In this document: piece after piece, positions 1 through 7,422 of the stretch
Layout of the letters: each line of letters begins with the position of its first letter
Position numbering within the stretch: position 1 is the stretch's first letter
DNA from: UBA1550 sp049294435
Lineage (GTDB): Bacteria > Patescibacteriota > Minisyncoccia > Phycocordibacterales > UBA1550
Length of the DNA: 22,646 nucleotides
Direction: 5' to 3'
Assembly: GCA_049294435.1 (NCBI GenBank)
Contig: JBAQCU010000013.1
Coordinates: 1 to 22,646, forward strand
Position numbers and translations under genes: made by a program
Notes under the pieces: generated by a model
Told to the model about the DNA's origin: nothing
Databases searched by the model: none
The model's input: the letters and a program-made list of their open reading frames with translations, nothing else

Positions 1-2
1 TT

Positions 3-43
3 GCGAAACCGCGCCTTTTGTTATGTGTCAATTGTCAATTGTT
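3..43. repeat. Family A composite element, right half (A1)
   Basis: Positions 3-15 (GCGAAACCGCGCC) look like the descending arm of a hairpin whose loop is cut by the window start. They are followed by two contiguous heptads GTCAATT (27-33, 34-40) and the edge GTT. The layout matches the right half of the element at 2341-2434, where a TTTGCG loop/arm is followed by GTCANNN heptads ending in GTCAATTGTT. The left half would lie outside the window. The heptads also supply a TTGTCA that can act as a -35 box for the first gene. Confidence 0.7.
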
Positions 44-59
44 TCCTCTGTGGTATCAT
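32..59 (+). promoter_or_regulatory. Promoter of the first gene, probably leaderless
   Basis: TTGTCA at 32-37, a 16-nt spacer, and TATCAT at 54-59. Only 8 nt separate the -10 box from the ATG at 68, so transcription would begin at or next to the start codon. The -35 box is part of the heptad repeat. Confidence 0.5.
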
Positions 60-67
60 AGTGTAGT

Positions 68-1306
68 ATGAATTTAATTCTGTCTCTCGGTTATGGTGAG
101 CTATACGCGCAGGTCGTTTCAGTTCTCACAACTTTTTTTTCATGGTTCCCATATTGGGGACCAGTTTTTTTAGGTTATTTGTTTTGGCATCAGTGGATGC
201 ACTATGTGCAGGGTCGATATATTTCACGTATCAATTGGATAATGCTTGAAGTCAAGCTTCCAAAAGAAATTCACAAAACTCCGCTTGCGATGGAGATTGT
301 GTTGAATGCTTTGTACCAGTCATCAGGCAAGATTGTTTGGTTTGATAAAATTTGGAAAGGAAAAGTGAAAGATTGGTTTTCTTTAGAGATAGTGTCTCTG
401 GATGGTAACGTACACTTTTTTATTCGCACAGGAGCTTTTTACAAAAATGTTATAGAGGCGCAACTTTACGCGCAGTATCCAGATATAGAAATACACGAGG
501 TTCCGGACTACACGCGCTATGTTGATTACCGTGGTAAAAAAGGTGACTGGGAAATGATTAGCTCAGAATATGCTCTTACAAAAGCAGATGCGTACCCAAT
601 CAAAACTTATGTTGACTATGGTATGGACAAGGAGGGCGTGAAAGAGGAATTCAAGATTGACCCTCTTACTTCCATCATTGAGTACTTGGGTTCAATCGGA
701 AAAGATGAACAGATTTGGATTCAAATACTTGTCCAATCAGCAAGTAAGCGTTATAAAAAGACCGATGGCTCAATGGGTGACTGGAAAGATGAAGGCAAGG
801 ATTTGATTACTAAGCTCACGAAGCGCGATGAAACTGCAAAAGAGGGCAATGCATTCAAGATGCTGATGATGACCAAGGGAGAGAGCGAAATTGTCAGCGC
901 AATTGAGAGAAACATAAACAAGCTTGGCTTTGATTGCGGAATTCGCGCTATATATCTTGGAAAGAAAGACAAAGCGGATTTCAGCCACATCAAGGCGCTT
1001 GGCGGACTTCTTCGCCCGTTCACATCAAACAATTTGAATGCGTTCAAGGGTGGAGAGCAGACATACGGCTGGGATTTCCCTTGGCAGGACTACAACAAAA
1101 CTCGTCTCACGCGCAAAAAGATGGAAATGTTTGAGGCTTATAAACAACGTGCTTGGTTCCATGCGCCACATAAGATAAAACCGTTTGTTCTTACGACAGA
1201 GGAGATCGCAACTATTTACCACTTCCCTGGGGGAGTAGCGCAGACTCCGACATTTGGGCGCATCCCCTCACGTAAGTCGGAAGCACCTGTCAATTTACCA
1301 ATTTAA
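68..1306 (+). CDS. Conserved CPR-type membrane protein (DUF8128-like)
   Basis: A 412-residue protein with a hydrophobic aromatic-rich N-terminus (about residues 1-45, one or two membrane segments) and a long soluble domain that should face the cytoplasm. It resembles the conserved hypothetical membrane proteins that CPR genomes often encode near HerA/VirB4-like ATPases; that link is recalled from family knowledge, and no ATPase gene is visible here because the window starts just upstream. No catalytic motif is recognised. The ATG at 68 is supported by a -10 box 8 nt upstream and by the membrane segment starting directly after it. mltG follows after 5 nt, so the two probably form an operon. 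Function unknown; a role in secretion or pilus biology would be speculation. Confidence 0.75.
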   Translation: MNLILSLGYGELYAQVVSVLTTFFSWFPYWGPVFLGYLFWHQWMHYVQGRYISRINWIMLEVKLPKEIHKTPLAMEIVLNALYQSSGKIVWFDKIWKGKVKDWFSLEIVSLDGNVHFFIRTGAFYKNVIEAQLYAQYPDIEIHEVPDYTRYVDYRGKKGDWEMISSEYALTKADAYPIKTYVDYGMDKEGVKEEFKIDPLTSIIEYLGSIGKDEQIWIQILVQSASKRYKKTDGSMGDWKDEGKDLITKLTKRDETAKEGNAFKMLMMTKGESEIVSAIERNINKLGFDCGIRAIYLGKKDKADFSHIKALGGLLRPFTSNNLNAFKGGEQTYGWDFPWQDYNKTRLTRKKMEMFEAYKQRAWFHAPHKIKPFVLTTEEIATIYHFPGGVAQTPTFGRIPSRKSEAPVNLPI

Positions 1307-1311
1307 TCATT

Positions 1312-2343
1312 ATGAACCAAACACCAGAAGAAAAAGTAGAAGAAGAAATCGGGCGATTTTCCGCGTTCCTATTCTCGCTTGGGATTGAGGGACGGCAATC
1401 AATAATTTTACTTTTTGTTGTATTGATAGTCGTGTTTTTTTCCGCGTTTCTTTCATTTCTCTTGCTCCCGCCTCTTAATTTTTCAAAAGGAAATATTATT
1501 TCTATAAAAACAGGCGCCTCGCTCACTGACGTGTCGTTCATTCTCAAAAACGAAAATATTATTCGCTCGCAAAAAGTATTTGAAGCATGCGCAAAGGTGG
1601 TTGGAGGTATAAAACCAATTCGTGCAGGACAATATTTCTTTAAGGAACCAATCTCCGCTTGTACTGTCGCATATCGCATCGCTCACGGTGTTTCAGGTAT
1701 CCCTGCTGTTCGTGTAACTATTCCAGAAGGAATGTCAAACAAAGAAATCGCGCTTCTTCTCGCTCCGAAACTTTCAGAATTTGACAGCGATTTCTTCATT
1801 GAGCATGTTCGCTCAAAGGAAGGTTATCTTTTCCCGGACACATACTTTTTCACCAGCGCCGTGGTTGCTCAAGGTGTTGAGATGATTATGAATGATAATT
1901 TTAATAAAAAAATAGAACCGTGGAGTGGCGCTATTGAAGCGTCGGGGCGGACTTTGCATGATATCGTTATCATGGCATCAATCCTCGAAAAAGAGGCGAA
2001 GACCGAAGAAGACAAAGCGATTGTTTCTGGAATTTTGTGGAAACGAATTTCAATAGGGATGCCACTGCAAGTTGATGCGACATTTATGTATCTTTTGGGG
2101 AAAAAATCAAGTGAGCTCACAATTGCAGATTTAAAAATCAAATCAGCATATAATACATATACAAACAAAGGGCTACCAGCTGGACCAATTGGGAACCCAG
2201 GGATTACCGCTATTCGCTCGGCTATTCAACCGACATCCTCGCCGTATCTTTATTATCTTTCCGACAAGGACGGTATTATTCACTATGCGAAAACATTTGA
2301 GGAGCATAAAACAAACAAAGCGAAGTACCTTGGGAACAAGTGA
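1312..2343 (+). CDS. mltG: Endolytic murein transglycosylase MltG (YceG-like)
   Basis: MltG cleaves nascent peptidoglycan glycan strands in the periplasm and ends their elongation. The 343-residue protein has a cytoplasmic N-terminus, one membrane segment (about 31-52), a LysM-like region with the typical YRIAHG and VTIPEGMSNKEIA stretches (about 120-150), and the catalytic YceG domain. The signature ASILEKEA places the catalytic glutamate at E226, and the downstream LQVDATFMY and GLPAGPIGNPG blocks are typical. Length is normal for the family. It starts 5 nt after the previous gene, without a ribosome binding site. Its TGA stop is the first base triplet of the family A element that follows, so the repeat abuts the coding region exactly. 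Confidence 0.95.
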   Translation: MNQTPEEKVEEEIGRFSAFLFSLGIEGRQSIILLFVVLIVVFFSAFLSFLLLPPLNFSKGNIISIKTGASLTDVSFILKNENIIRSQKVFEACAKVVGGIKPIRAGQYFFKEPISACTVAYRIAHGVSGIPAVRVTIPEGMSNKEIALLLAPKLSEFDSDFFIEHVRSKEGYLFPDTYFFTSAVVAQGVEMIMNDNFNKKIEPWSGAIEASGRTLHDIVIMASILEKEAKTEEDKAIVSGILWKRISIGMPLQVDATFMYLLGKKSSELTIADLKIKSAYNTYTNKGLPAGPIGNPGITAIRSAIQPTSSPYLYYLSDKDGIIHYAKTFEEHKTNKAKYLGNK

Positions 2344-2434
2344 CAATTAACATGTGACATTTAACAAGGGGTTTTTCGCTTTGCGAAAAACCCCTTGATG
2401 TGAGTCAACAGTCAAATGTCACATGTCAATTGTT
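2341..2434. repeat. Family A composite element, complete copy (A2)
   Basis: The left arm is TGAC plus the heptads AATTAAC, ATGTGAC, ATTTAAC (2345-2365). A hairpin core occupies 2366-2396. The right arm is GTCAACA, GTCAAAT, GTCACAT, GTCAATT (2404-2431) plus GTT. Read outwards-in, both arms have the same heptad order (AATTRAC, ATGTGAC, ATTTRAC), so the whole 94 bp folds into one long hairpin; arm differences are G/A changes that still allow G-U pairing in RNA. It lies between mltG and mnmA. Confidence 0.85.
2366..2396 (+). terminator. Hairpin core between mltG and mnmA, likely terminator
   Basis: A perfect 14-bp stem (AAGGGGTTTTTCGC with GCGAAAAACCCCTT) closes on a TTT loop. No long T-run follows, so intrinsic termination is plausible but not certain; the flanking heptad arms would extend the stem. 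Placed right after the mltG stop and before the mnmA promoter. Confidence 0.55.
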
Positions 2435-2455
2435 TCGTATTTTCTGATAAGTGTG

Positions 2456-2461
2456 TAATAT
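2456..2461 (+). promoter_or_regulatory. -10 box of mnmA
   Basis: TAATAT ends 9 nt before the mnmA ATG, consistent with a leaderless or near-leaderless transcript. No clear -35 box at standard spacing; TTGTTT from the repeat edge (2430-2435) is 20 nt away. Confidence 0.35.
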
Positions 2462-2470
2462 AAGCGCATA

Positions 2471-3610
2471 ATGAAAAAACTAGGTACCAACAAGAAAAAG
2501 CGTGTCTTCATTGGAATGTCTGGCGGAGTGGATTCAGCAGTTTCTGCCGCGCTTTTACAAAAAGCTGGGTACGATGTCACTGGCGTCTTTATGAAGGTAT
2601 GGCAGCCAGATTTTTTGCCATGTACATGGCGCGAAGAGCGCTTGGATGCTATGCGGGTTGCGGCACATTTGAACATCCCGTTCCTGACATGGGACTTTGA
2701 AAAAGAATACAAAGAAGGCGTGGCGGATTATATGATACGTGAATACAAAGCTGGCCGTACGCCGAACCCCGACGTGATGTGTAACCGAGAAATAAAATTC
2801 GGAGCTTTTTTTCGTCGTGCGATACAAGAAGGTGCAGATTTTGTAGCGACAGGACACTACGTTCGCCTTAAGCGAACGACAATTGACGACAAACAATTGA
2901 CAATTAACAAAGAAAAAACAGGTCAAATGTCAAATGTCAGATGTCAGATGTTTACTGCTGTAGACAGCAGTAAAGACCAGTCGTATTTTTTGTGGACACT
3001 TGGGCAGGAGCAACTCTCAAAAACTTTTTTTCCGATTGGGGGATTTAAGAAGTCTCAAGTTCGCGTGCTCGCAAAAAAGTTTGCGCTCCCTGTTGCCGAG
3101 AAAAAAGATAGCCAGGGGCTGTGTTTTGTCGGTAAGCTTGATATGAAGGATTTCCTAGCACACTACATTGATGAAAAAGAGGGGAAAGTGCTGAATGAGA
3201 AAGGTGAAATTATAGGTACACATCGTGGAGTATATTTTTACACACTTGGTGAACGACATGGATTCACGGTAACAAAAAAAGGCACAGACGCCCCTCCGTT
3301 TTATGTTGTAGTAAAAGATTTTGATGCAAACACTATCACTGTCGCGCATCAAACAAAAAAACCACTGGAATGTGCTCGGAAAGAAGTCGCTCTTTCCGAT
3401 GTAAATTTTTGTCGAGGAATCACACCAGATACTTCAAAAAGATACACCGCACAAGTGCGCTATCACGGCGAGCAACACAAATGCAAAATCATCTCTTTGT
3501 ACGATACTAATCTATCAGTTAGCTTTGAAAAGCCGGTAGTAGTAGATGCGGGGCAATCGTTAGTAATCTACGATGGAAACAAATGTCTTGGCGGTGGGGT
3601 GATAAGATAA
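2471..3610 (+). CDS. mnmA: tRNA-specific 2-thiouridylase MnmA
   Basis: MnmA adenylates and then thiolates uridine-34 of Lys, Glu and Gln tRNAs in the cytoplasm. The 379-residue protein has the PP-loop motif SGGVDS near the N-terminus, the NPDVMCNREIKF block with nucleophile C104, and KKDSQGLCFVGK with the second catalytic cysteine C218. The C-terminal beta-barrel region (about 235-379) is complete. The two cysteines are 114 residues apart, compared with 97 in the E. coli enzyme (C102, C199). The excess is explained by about 25 extra residues at 135-159, between GHYVRLK and the conserved VDSSKDQSYFL, and this segment is the translation of a family A repeat. The frame is kept and every catalytic motif survives, so the enzyme is probably active. 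Confidence 0.95.
   Translation: MKKLGTNKKKRVFIGMSGGVDSAVSAALLQKAGYDVTGVFMKVWQPDFLPCTWREERLDAMRVAAHLNIPFLTWDFEKEYKEGVADYMIREYKAGRTPNPDVMCNREIKFGAFFRRAIQEGADFVATGHYVRLKRTTIDDKQLTINKEKTGQMSNVRCQMFTAVDSSKDQSYFLWTLGQEQLSKTFFPIGGFKKSQVRVLAKKFALPVAEKKDSQGLCFVGKLDMKDFLAHYIDEKEGKVLNEKGEIIGTHRGVYFYTLGERHGFTVTKKGTDAPPFYVVVKDFDANTITVAHQTKKPLECARKEVALSDVNFCRGITPDTSKRYTAQVRYHGEQHKCKIISLYDTNLSVSFEKPVVVDAGQSLVIYDGNKCLGGGVIR
2881..2949. repeat. Family A element inserted in frame in mnmA (A3)
   Basis: The left arm is AATTGAC, GACAAAC, AATTGAC, AATTAAC (2881-2908), the core is 13 nt of A-rich sequence, and the right arm is GTCAAAT, GTCAAAT, GTCAGAT, GTCAGAT (2922-2949). Both arms keep the 7-nt period. The insertion encodes residues about 138-160 of MnmA without interrupting the frame, in a place where the family has only a short variable loop. 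Confidence 0.8.
2951..2974. repeat. Short perfect hairpin inside mnmA
   Basis: Arms TTTACTGCTGT (2951-2961) and ACAGCAGTAAA (2964-2974) with a 2-nt loop lie directly after the family A insertion. They encode FTAVDSSK, where V, D and K match the family consensus, so this is coding sequence that has become palindromic rather than an obvious insertion. Confidence 0.6.
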
Positions 3611-3628
3611 ATTGAAACCTCATATAAA

Positions 3629-4504
3629 ATGTGCGATGATAAGGTGGATATGGATAATGAAAAAGAGAGCGATGTATGGGTCATTAAGAGCACTGGCGAA
3701 AGAGAACGGTTCTCGCTTTCTAAGCTTAGGCGTTCTTTGATGCGCTCGGGTGCTGACGATGAAACTATAGAGCGTATTGTTGAACATATTCTTCCAGAGC
3801 TTCACGAGGGGATGAAGACTTCGCAGATTTATAAGCACGCGTATTCTATTCTCAAAAAGAATAAGTATCCAGCCGCTATACGCTACTCACTAAGAAAAGC
3901 AGTGCTTGAGCTTGGGCCAAGCGGTTTCCCTTTTGAAAAATTTGTTGCGGAAGTCTTGCGCGGGAAAGGATACACCGCACAAACAGGTGTTATTCTCCCG
4001 GGATTTTGCGTTGATCACGAGGTGGACGTGCTTATGGAAAAAGGTGACCGTCATATTTTTGCGGAGTGCAAGTTCCATAATCAGCAAGGAATAAAAACAG
4101 ATGTGAAAGTCGCGCTTTATGTTTATGCGCGATTTATGGATTTGCAAAAAGGGCATGATTTGAAGGAACCCAAAGTTACAAAAGTACACGAAGGGTGGCT
4201 CATAACAAACACAAAACTCACGAGCGATGCGATTCGGTATGCAAGTTGCGCGGGTCTAACAGTGATAGGCTGGGACTATCCAGAAAAAGGAAACCTCCAA
4301 GATCTTATTTTAGAAACCGGCGTCCACCCGCTTACTTTTCTCTCTACTTTGAGCCAGACAGATAAAAATAGTCTCTTGGAACAAGGAATTGTGATGTGTC
4401 GCGAACTCAAAAACAGCTCTGCTTCACTCAAGTCAATCGGCTTTTCAGACGAGCAGATAAAAAATGTCGTTGATGAAGTTGATCAGGTTTGTCAGGAGTT
4501 TTAA
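3629..4504 (+). CDS. ATP-cone domain fused to Mrr-like PD-(D/E)XK endonuclease
   Basis: Residues about 16-95 match an ATP-cone, the allosteric nucleotide-binding fold best known from ribonucleotide reductase and NrdR (VWVIKSTGERERFS, then a helical KAYSIL/YSLRKAV-type end). Residues about 96-215 form an Mrr/restriction-endonuclease-like domain with E103, D133 and the E146-C-K148 signature. The remaining ~75 residues are helical. The architecture suggests a DNase sensing ATP or dATP, but activity is inferred. No methyltransferase or specificity gene is adjacent, so this is not a standard restriction system. Start is uncertain: TATAAA at 3623-3628 touches the ATG at 3629, while the in-frame ATG at 3650 follows AAGGTGG by 2 nt and would fit transcription from that box. 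Both leave the ATP-cone intact. Confidence 0.8.
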   Translation: MCDDKVDMDNEKESDVWVIKSTGERERFSLSKLRRSLMRSGADDETIERIVEHILPELHEGMKTSQIYKHAYSILKKNKYPAAIRYSLRKAVLELGPSGFPFEKFVAEVLRGKGYTAQTGVILPGFCVDHEVDVLMEKGDRHIFAECKFHNQQGIKTDVKVALYVYARFMDLQKGHDLKEPKVTKVHEGWLITNTKLTSDAIRYASCAGLTVIGWDYPEKGNLQDLILETGVHPLTFLSTLSQTDKNSLLEQGIVMCRELKNSSASLKSIGFSDEQIKNVVDEVDQVCQEF

Positions 4505-4517
4505 TAATTGATATAAT
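4489..4517 (+). promoter_or_regulatory. Strong leaderless promoter of the MgtC-like gene
   Basis: TTGTCA (4489-4494), a 17-nt spacer and a perfect TATAAT (4512-4517), with the ATG 6 nt further on. The -35 box overlaps the last codons of the upstream nuclease gene. The transcript should start at or within a base or two of the start codon. Confidence 0.75.
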
Positions 4518-4523
4518 TTCGTT

Positions 4524-5006
4524 ATGGACATAGCAACACTTATAAGCAATCAGGATTTTGAAATAACACTGAAGCTTTTTACAGCGCTTCTTTTAGGAAT
4601 GTCTCTTGGTGTGGAACGAGCAGTTGCAGGCAAGACTGCTGGCATGCGTACTTATGGTCTTGTGACAATGGGTTCGGCGCTTTTTGTAATTGTCGGTGTT
4701 CTTACATCTGGAGGCTATGGTTCCAACGTCATTGTGTTTACAGATTCTTCTGCTCGTGTCACAGCCGCTATTATTCAGGGAATCGGTTTCATAGGCGCAG
4801 GTCTGATTATTTTTAAAGGCTCAAAAGTTAGTGGAGTTACAACTGCTGCAGGCATTTGGGTTGCCGCCGGAGTAGGTGTTGCAATAGGATACGGATATTA
4901 TGTATTGGCAGTTATTGCTACTGTATTTGCACTGTTTATATTTACTGGTCTCTGGTACATAGAAAACAAGGTTAAAGCGCTCGCGCATTTTTCGTCTGAG
5001 GATTAG
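4524..5006 (+). CDS. MgtC/SapB-family membrane protein
   Basis: A 160-residue, very hydrophobic inner-membrane protein with about four or five membrane segments. It shows the N-terminal MgtC signature (GVERAVAGKTAGMRT followed by LVTMGSA), then GIGFIGAGLIIF and the TTAAGIWVAAGVGVAIG block. The soluble C-terminal domain of Salmonella-type MgtC is absent, as in the SapB-like members. Proteins of this family are linked to magnesium limitation and to control of ATP synthase, but the role in this organism is unknown. It has its own strong promoter. The protein ends after a final amphipathic tail. Confidence 0.85.
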   Translation: MDIATLISNQDFEITLKLFTALLLGMSLGVERAVAGKTAGMRTYGLVTMGSALFVIVGVLTSGGYGSNVIVFTDSSARVTAAIIQGIGFIGAGLIIFKGSKVSGVTTAAGIWVAAGVGVAIGYGYYVLAVIATVFALFIFTGLWYIENKVKALAHFSSED

Positions 5007-5021
5007 CAGAGATTAGCAGGG

Positions 5022-5048
5022 TTGGTTAAAGGAGCGTTTTAGTATAAG
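5022..5048 (+). promoter_or_regulatory. Possible promoter upstream of alaS
   Basis: TTGGTT (5022-5027), a 15-nt spacer and TATAAG (5043-5048). The spacing is short, so support is weak. If used, it would give alaS a leader of about 90 nt. Confidence 0.3.
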
Positions 5049-5065
5049 ATATGTGGATTGCTTGT

Positions 5066-5120
5066 CCCGTTAGAAGTTTCTCTGAAATACTCACTAAATT
5101 AGAGATAAAAGTATTATGGG
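5066..5120 (+). other. Irregular stem in the alaS leader
   Basis: CCCGTTAGAAG (5066-5076) can pair imperfectly with AGTATTATGGG (5110-5120), and an inner TCTCT/AGAGA stem closes the loop. Mismatches are frequent, so this may be a decayed palindromic repeat or a leader structure. I do not recognise a T-box: no specifier loop or TGGNACC-type bulge is visible. Confidence 0.3.
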
Positions 5121-5144
5121 TCAAGGTAATATTTAAACACAGTT

Positions 5145-6956
5145 ATGACTAATAATACTTCTTTTGGGATGGACTCCAGAGAAATTCGTGATAGGTTTTT
5201 AAAGTTTTTTGAGAAGCGCGGGCATACAATTATTCCGTCGTCTCCGCTCGTGCCCGAAAACGATCCCTCAGTGCTTTTTATTACTGCGGGGATGCAACCA
5301 CTCGCGCCGTACCTTATGGGTACTACGCACCCAAGTGGCGCGCGATTGGTAAACAGCCAGAAATGTGTGCGTACTCAGGATATAGAGGAAATAGGCGACA
5401 AGACTCACGACACTTTTTTTGAAATGCTTGGCAACTGGTCTCTCGGTGACTATTTTAAGGAAGACGCTATAAAGTGGAGCTATGAATTTCTAACATCTAC
5501 AAAAGAGGGACTCGGGCTAGACCCGGCGCGCCTGTACGTTACTATTTTTGAGGGCAACGATGATGCGCCACGCGACAACGAAGCTCTGGAGATTTGGAGA
5601 AAATATGTGCCGGAGAATCGTATTTATTTTATGCCCGCAAAGTCCAACTGGTGGAGCCCAGGTGACAATGGCCCATGTGGTCCAGATACAGAAATGTTCT
5701 ATGACGTGACCGAGAATGGTCTAGGTGATATGACAAAGGAGGAGTATATGACTGCAGATGACCGACAGGACGTAGTTGAAATTTGGAACGATGTTTTTAT
5801 GGAGTACGAAAAAAAGGACGGCAAAGTTATTGGAAAACTCGCGCAGAAAAATGTGGACACAGGCTCCGGATTAGAGCGTGTGGTAATGGCAATACAAGGA
5901 AAAGATAATGTTTTTGAAACAGACCTTTTTGCGCCTATTATGCAAAAGATTACAGATCTTGCTGGGGGAGATATTCCTGTTGACGTTAAGCACATTCGCG
6001 CGTCGCGTATTGTAGCAGATCATATTCGCACGTCAGTGATGATGATTGCCGATGGTGTGCGACCATCAAATACAGACCAAGGGTATATTTTACGTCGTCT
6101 TCTACGCAGAGCAGTCCGCTATGCAGACATACTTGGCATTGGGCATAACATGCTTTCTGAGATTGTTCCTGTGGTTGCAGAAAAATATCGCGGTGTGTAC
6201 AACAATGTTTTTGAGCAAACTGATTTAATAGTAAAAGAAATTTGGGATGAGGAAGATAGGTTCAGAAAAACATTGGAACGTGGTACGAAGGAAATCACTA
6301 TTTTTTTTGAAAATAAAGAAATATCTGGTGAGGACGCTTTCAAGTTGTTCTCAACGTACGGCTTTCCTATTGAAATGACAGAGGAGCTCGCAGAAGAGCG
6401 TCATGTTTCTGTAGATAGAGCTGGATTCGACGAGGAATTTAAAAAACACCAAGAGCTTTCTCGTAGAGGATCCGAGCAAAAGTTCAAAGGTGGCCTTGCG
6501 GACGCGAGTGAGAAAACTACCAAACTTCACACGGCAACACATCTTATGCTTGCGGGTCTTCGCAAATATTTGGGAAATGATGTGCATCAGGCTGGCTCAA
6601 ATATTACCGAAGAACGCACGCGTTTTGATTTTACACATCCGCAAAAAGTAGAGCGTGACATGTTGGATAAGGTGGAGGAATATGTAAATGAAGCTATCAC
6701 AAAAGGTTCAACAGTTAAAATTGAACAAATGAAAAAAGAGGAAGCGAAAGAAAAAGGTGTAGAAGGAAGTTTCTGGGAGAAATATCCTGATGTTGTAAAC
6801 GTGTACTTAGTAAAAGCGGATGACGGTACGATATACTCGTCAGAGCTTTGCGGTGGGCCACATGTAGAAAGGACAGAGGGGATGGGAAAGTTTAAGATTC
6901 TCAAAGAGGAGGCTTCGTCCGCAGGGGTTAGAAGAATTAAAGCTGTTTTACAGTAA
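5145..6956 (+). CDS. alaS: Alanyl-tRNA synthetase, short form
   Basis: The enzyme charges tRNA-Ala. At 603 residues it contains the class II aminoacylation core (RDRFLKFFEKRGH near the N-terminus, FEMLGNWSLGDYFK, GPCGPDTEMFYD, SGLERVVMA) and the editing domain with its zinc ligands H462 and H466 (HTATH) and C569 and H573 (CGGPH). It ends at SSAGVRRIKAVLQ, right after the editing domain. The C-terminal C-Ala oligomerisation/tRNA-binding domain of full-length enzymes (about 870 residues) is missing. The ending is clean, with no downstream homologous frame, so this is a genuine short form, as often seen in CPR bacteria. No Shine-Dalgarno sequence; TAATAT lies 12 nt before the ATG. Confidence 0.95.
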   Translation: MTNNTSFGMDSREIRDRFLKFFEKRGHTIIPSSPLVPENDPSVLFITAGMQPLAPYLMGTTHPSGARLVNSQKCVRTQDIEEIGDKTHDTFFEMLGNWSLGDYFKEDAIKWSYEFLTSTKEGLGLDPARLYVTIFEGNDDAPRDNEALEIWRKYVPENRIYFMPAKSNWWSPGDNGPCGPDTEMFYDVTENGLGDMTKEEYMTADDRQDVVEIWNDVFMEYEKKDGKVIGKLAQKNVDTGSGLERVVMAIQGKDNVFETDLFAPIMQKITDLAGGDIPVDVKHIRASRIVADHIRTSVMMIADGVRPSNTDQGYILRRLLRRAVRYADILGIGHNMLSEIVPVVAEKYRGVYNNVFEQTDLIVKEIWDEEDRFRKTLERGTKEITIFFENKEISGEDAFKLFSTYGFPIEMTEELAEERHVSVDRAGFDEEFKKHQELSRRGSEQKFKGGLADASEKTTKLHTATHLMLAGLRKYLGNDVHQAGSNITEERTRFDFTHPQKVERDMLDKVEEYVNEAITKGSTVKIEQMKKEEAKEKGVEGSFWEKYPDVVNVYLVKADDGTIYSSELCGGPHVERTEGMGKFKILKEEASSAGVRRIKAVLQ

Positions 6957-6976
6957 AAATTGTAACTAATAAGGGG

Positions 6977-7004
6977 TTGCCAAATGTTTGTTTTGTGCTA
7001 AGAT
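6977..7004 (+). promoter_or_regulatory. Possible promoter downstream of alaS
   Basis: TTGCCA (6977-6982), a 16-nt spacer and TAAGAT (6999-7004). It could serve the HicBA-like genes with a leader of about 90 nt, but a closer -10 box at 7091 competes as the start. Confidence 0.35.
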
Positions 7005-7090
7005 ATGCACCTCAGTTTAGGGGGTAAATGAAGACGCTACTTTTCCACAGGATTTTTTGAGTTTATTATCACCCGTCAACTAAATAGATG

Positions 7091-7096
7091 TATAAT
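7091..7096 (+). promoter_or_regulatory. -10 box of the HicB-like gene
   Basis: A perfect TATAAT ends 6 nt before the ATG at 7103, fitting a leaderless start. The -35 region is poor (TTATCA at 7066-7071, 19 nt away). Confidence 0.5.
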
Positions 7097-7102
7097 ATAA
7101 AC

Positions 7103-7414
7103 ATGGAACAAAAAAAAGCAAAAGCTCAACTAGAGAAGTTTTTAAAAGGAAGAACACTTACCTTTTCAACAACACATTATCCAAGTGGCGAGTGGGTTGC
7201 TCAATGCAATGAGATTCCAGGGATTGTTACTGGTGGAATGGATTTGGGCATGAAGGATACGTTGATGAGAGATGCCATTTTAGCTGCTGCTGGCGTAAAT
7301 GCTAAATACGCGAATACATTATTGAAGAATGTTGGCTATGTTGTTTCATCATCAAATACAAAAGTACGAGCTCGTAAAAGTAACAACAAAACTCAAGAAT
7401 TAACAGTTTGTTAA
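7103..7414 (+). CDS. HicB-like antitoxin
   Basis: A 103-residue protein. The central stretch GEWVAQCNEIPGIVTGG followed by a helix resembles the HicB fold, whose core is a partial RNase H-like domain with a xPGxxT/G turn; HicB neutralises the HicA mRNase and often represses the operon. No ribbon-helix-helix or helix-turn-helix DNA-binding tail is visible; the C-terminus is basic and serine-rich. I chose the ATG at 7103 because the upstream in-frame ATG at 7088 would put the -10 box inside the gene. Next comes the HicA-like gene after 8 nt. Antitoxin-before-toxin order is the reverse of the classical hicAB order but occurs in the superfamily. Confidence 0.6.
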   Translation: MEQKKAKAQLEKFLKGRTLTFSTTHYPSGEWVAQCNEIPGIVTGGMDLGMKDTLMRDAILAAAGVNAKYANTLLKNVGYVVSSSNTKVRARKSNNKTQELTVC

Positions 7415-7422
7415 AATAAGGT

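Noticed and set aside
2341..2343. TGA read as glycine (SR1/Gracilibacteria code)
   Set aside because: TGA ends mltG at the expected length and ends the RelB-like gene in an ATGA overlap; no gene has internal TGA codons.
2341..2434. CRISPR array in the heptad repeats
   Set aside because: Units are 7 nt, contiguous, with no 25-40 nt spacers, and arms are inverted, not direct; no cas genes are in the window.
5007..5144. T-box or tRNA in the alaS leader
   Set aside because: No cloverleaf, specifier loop or T-box bulge sequence can be found; only an irregular stem.
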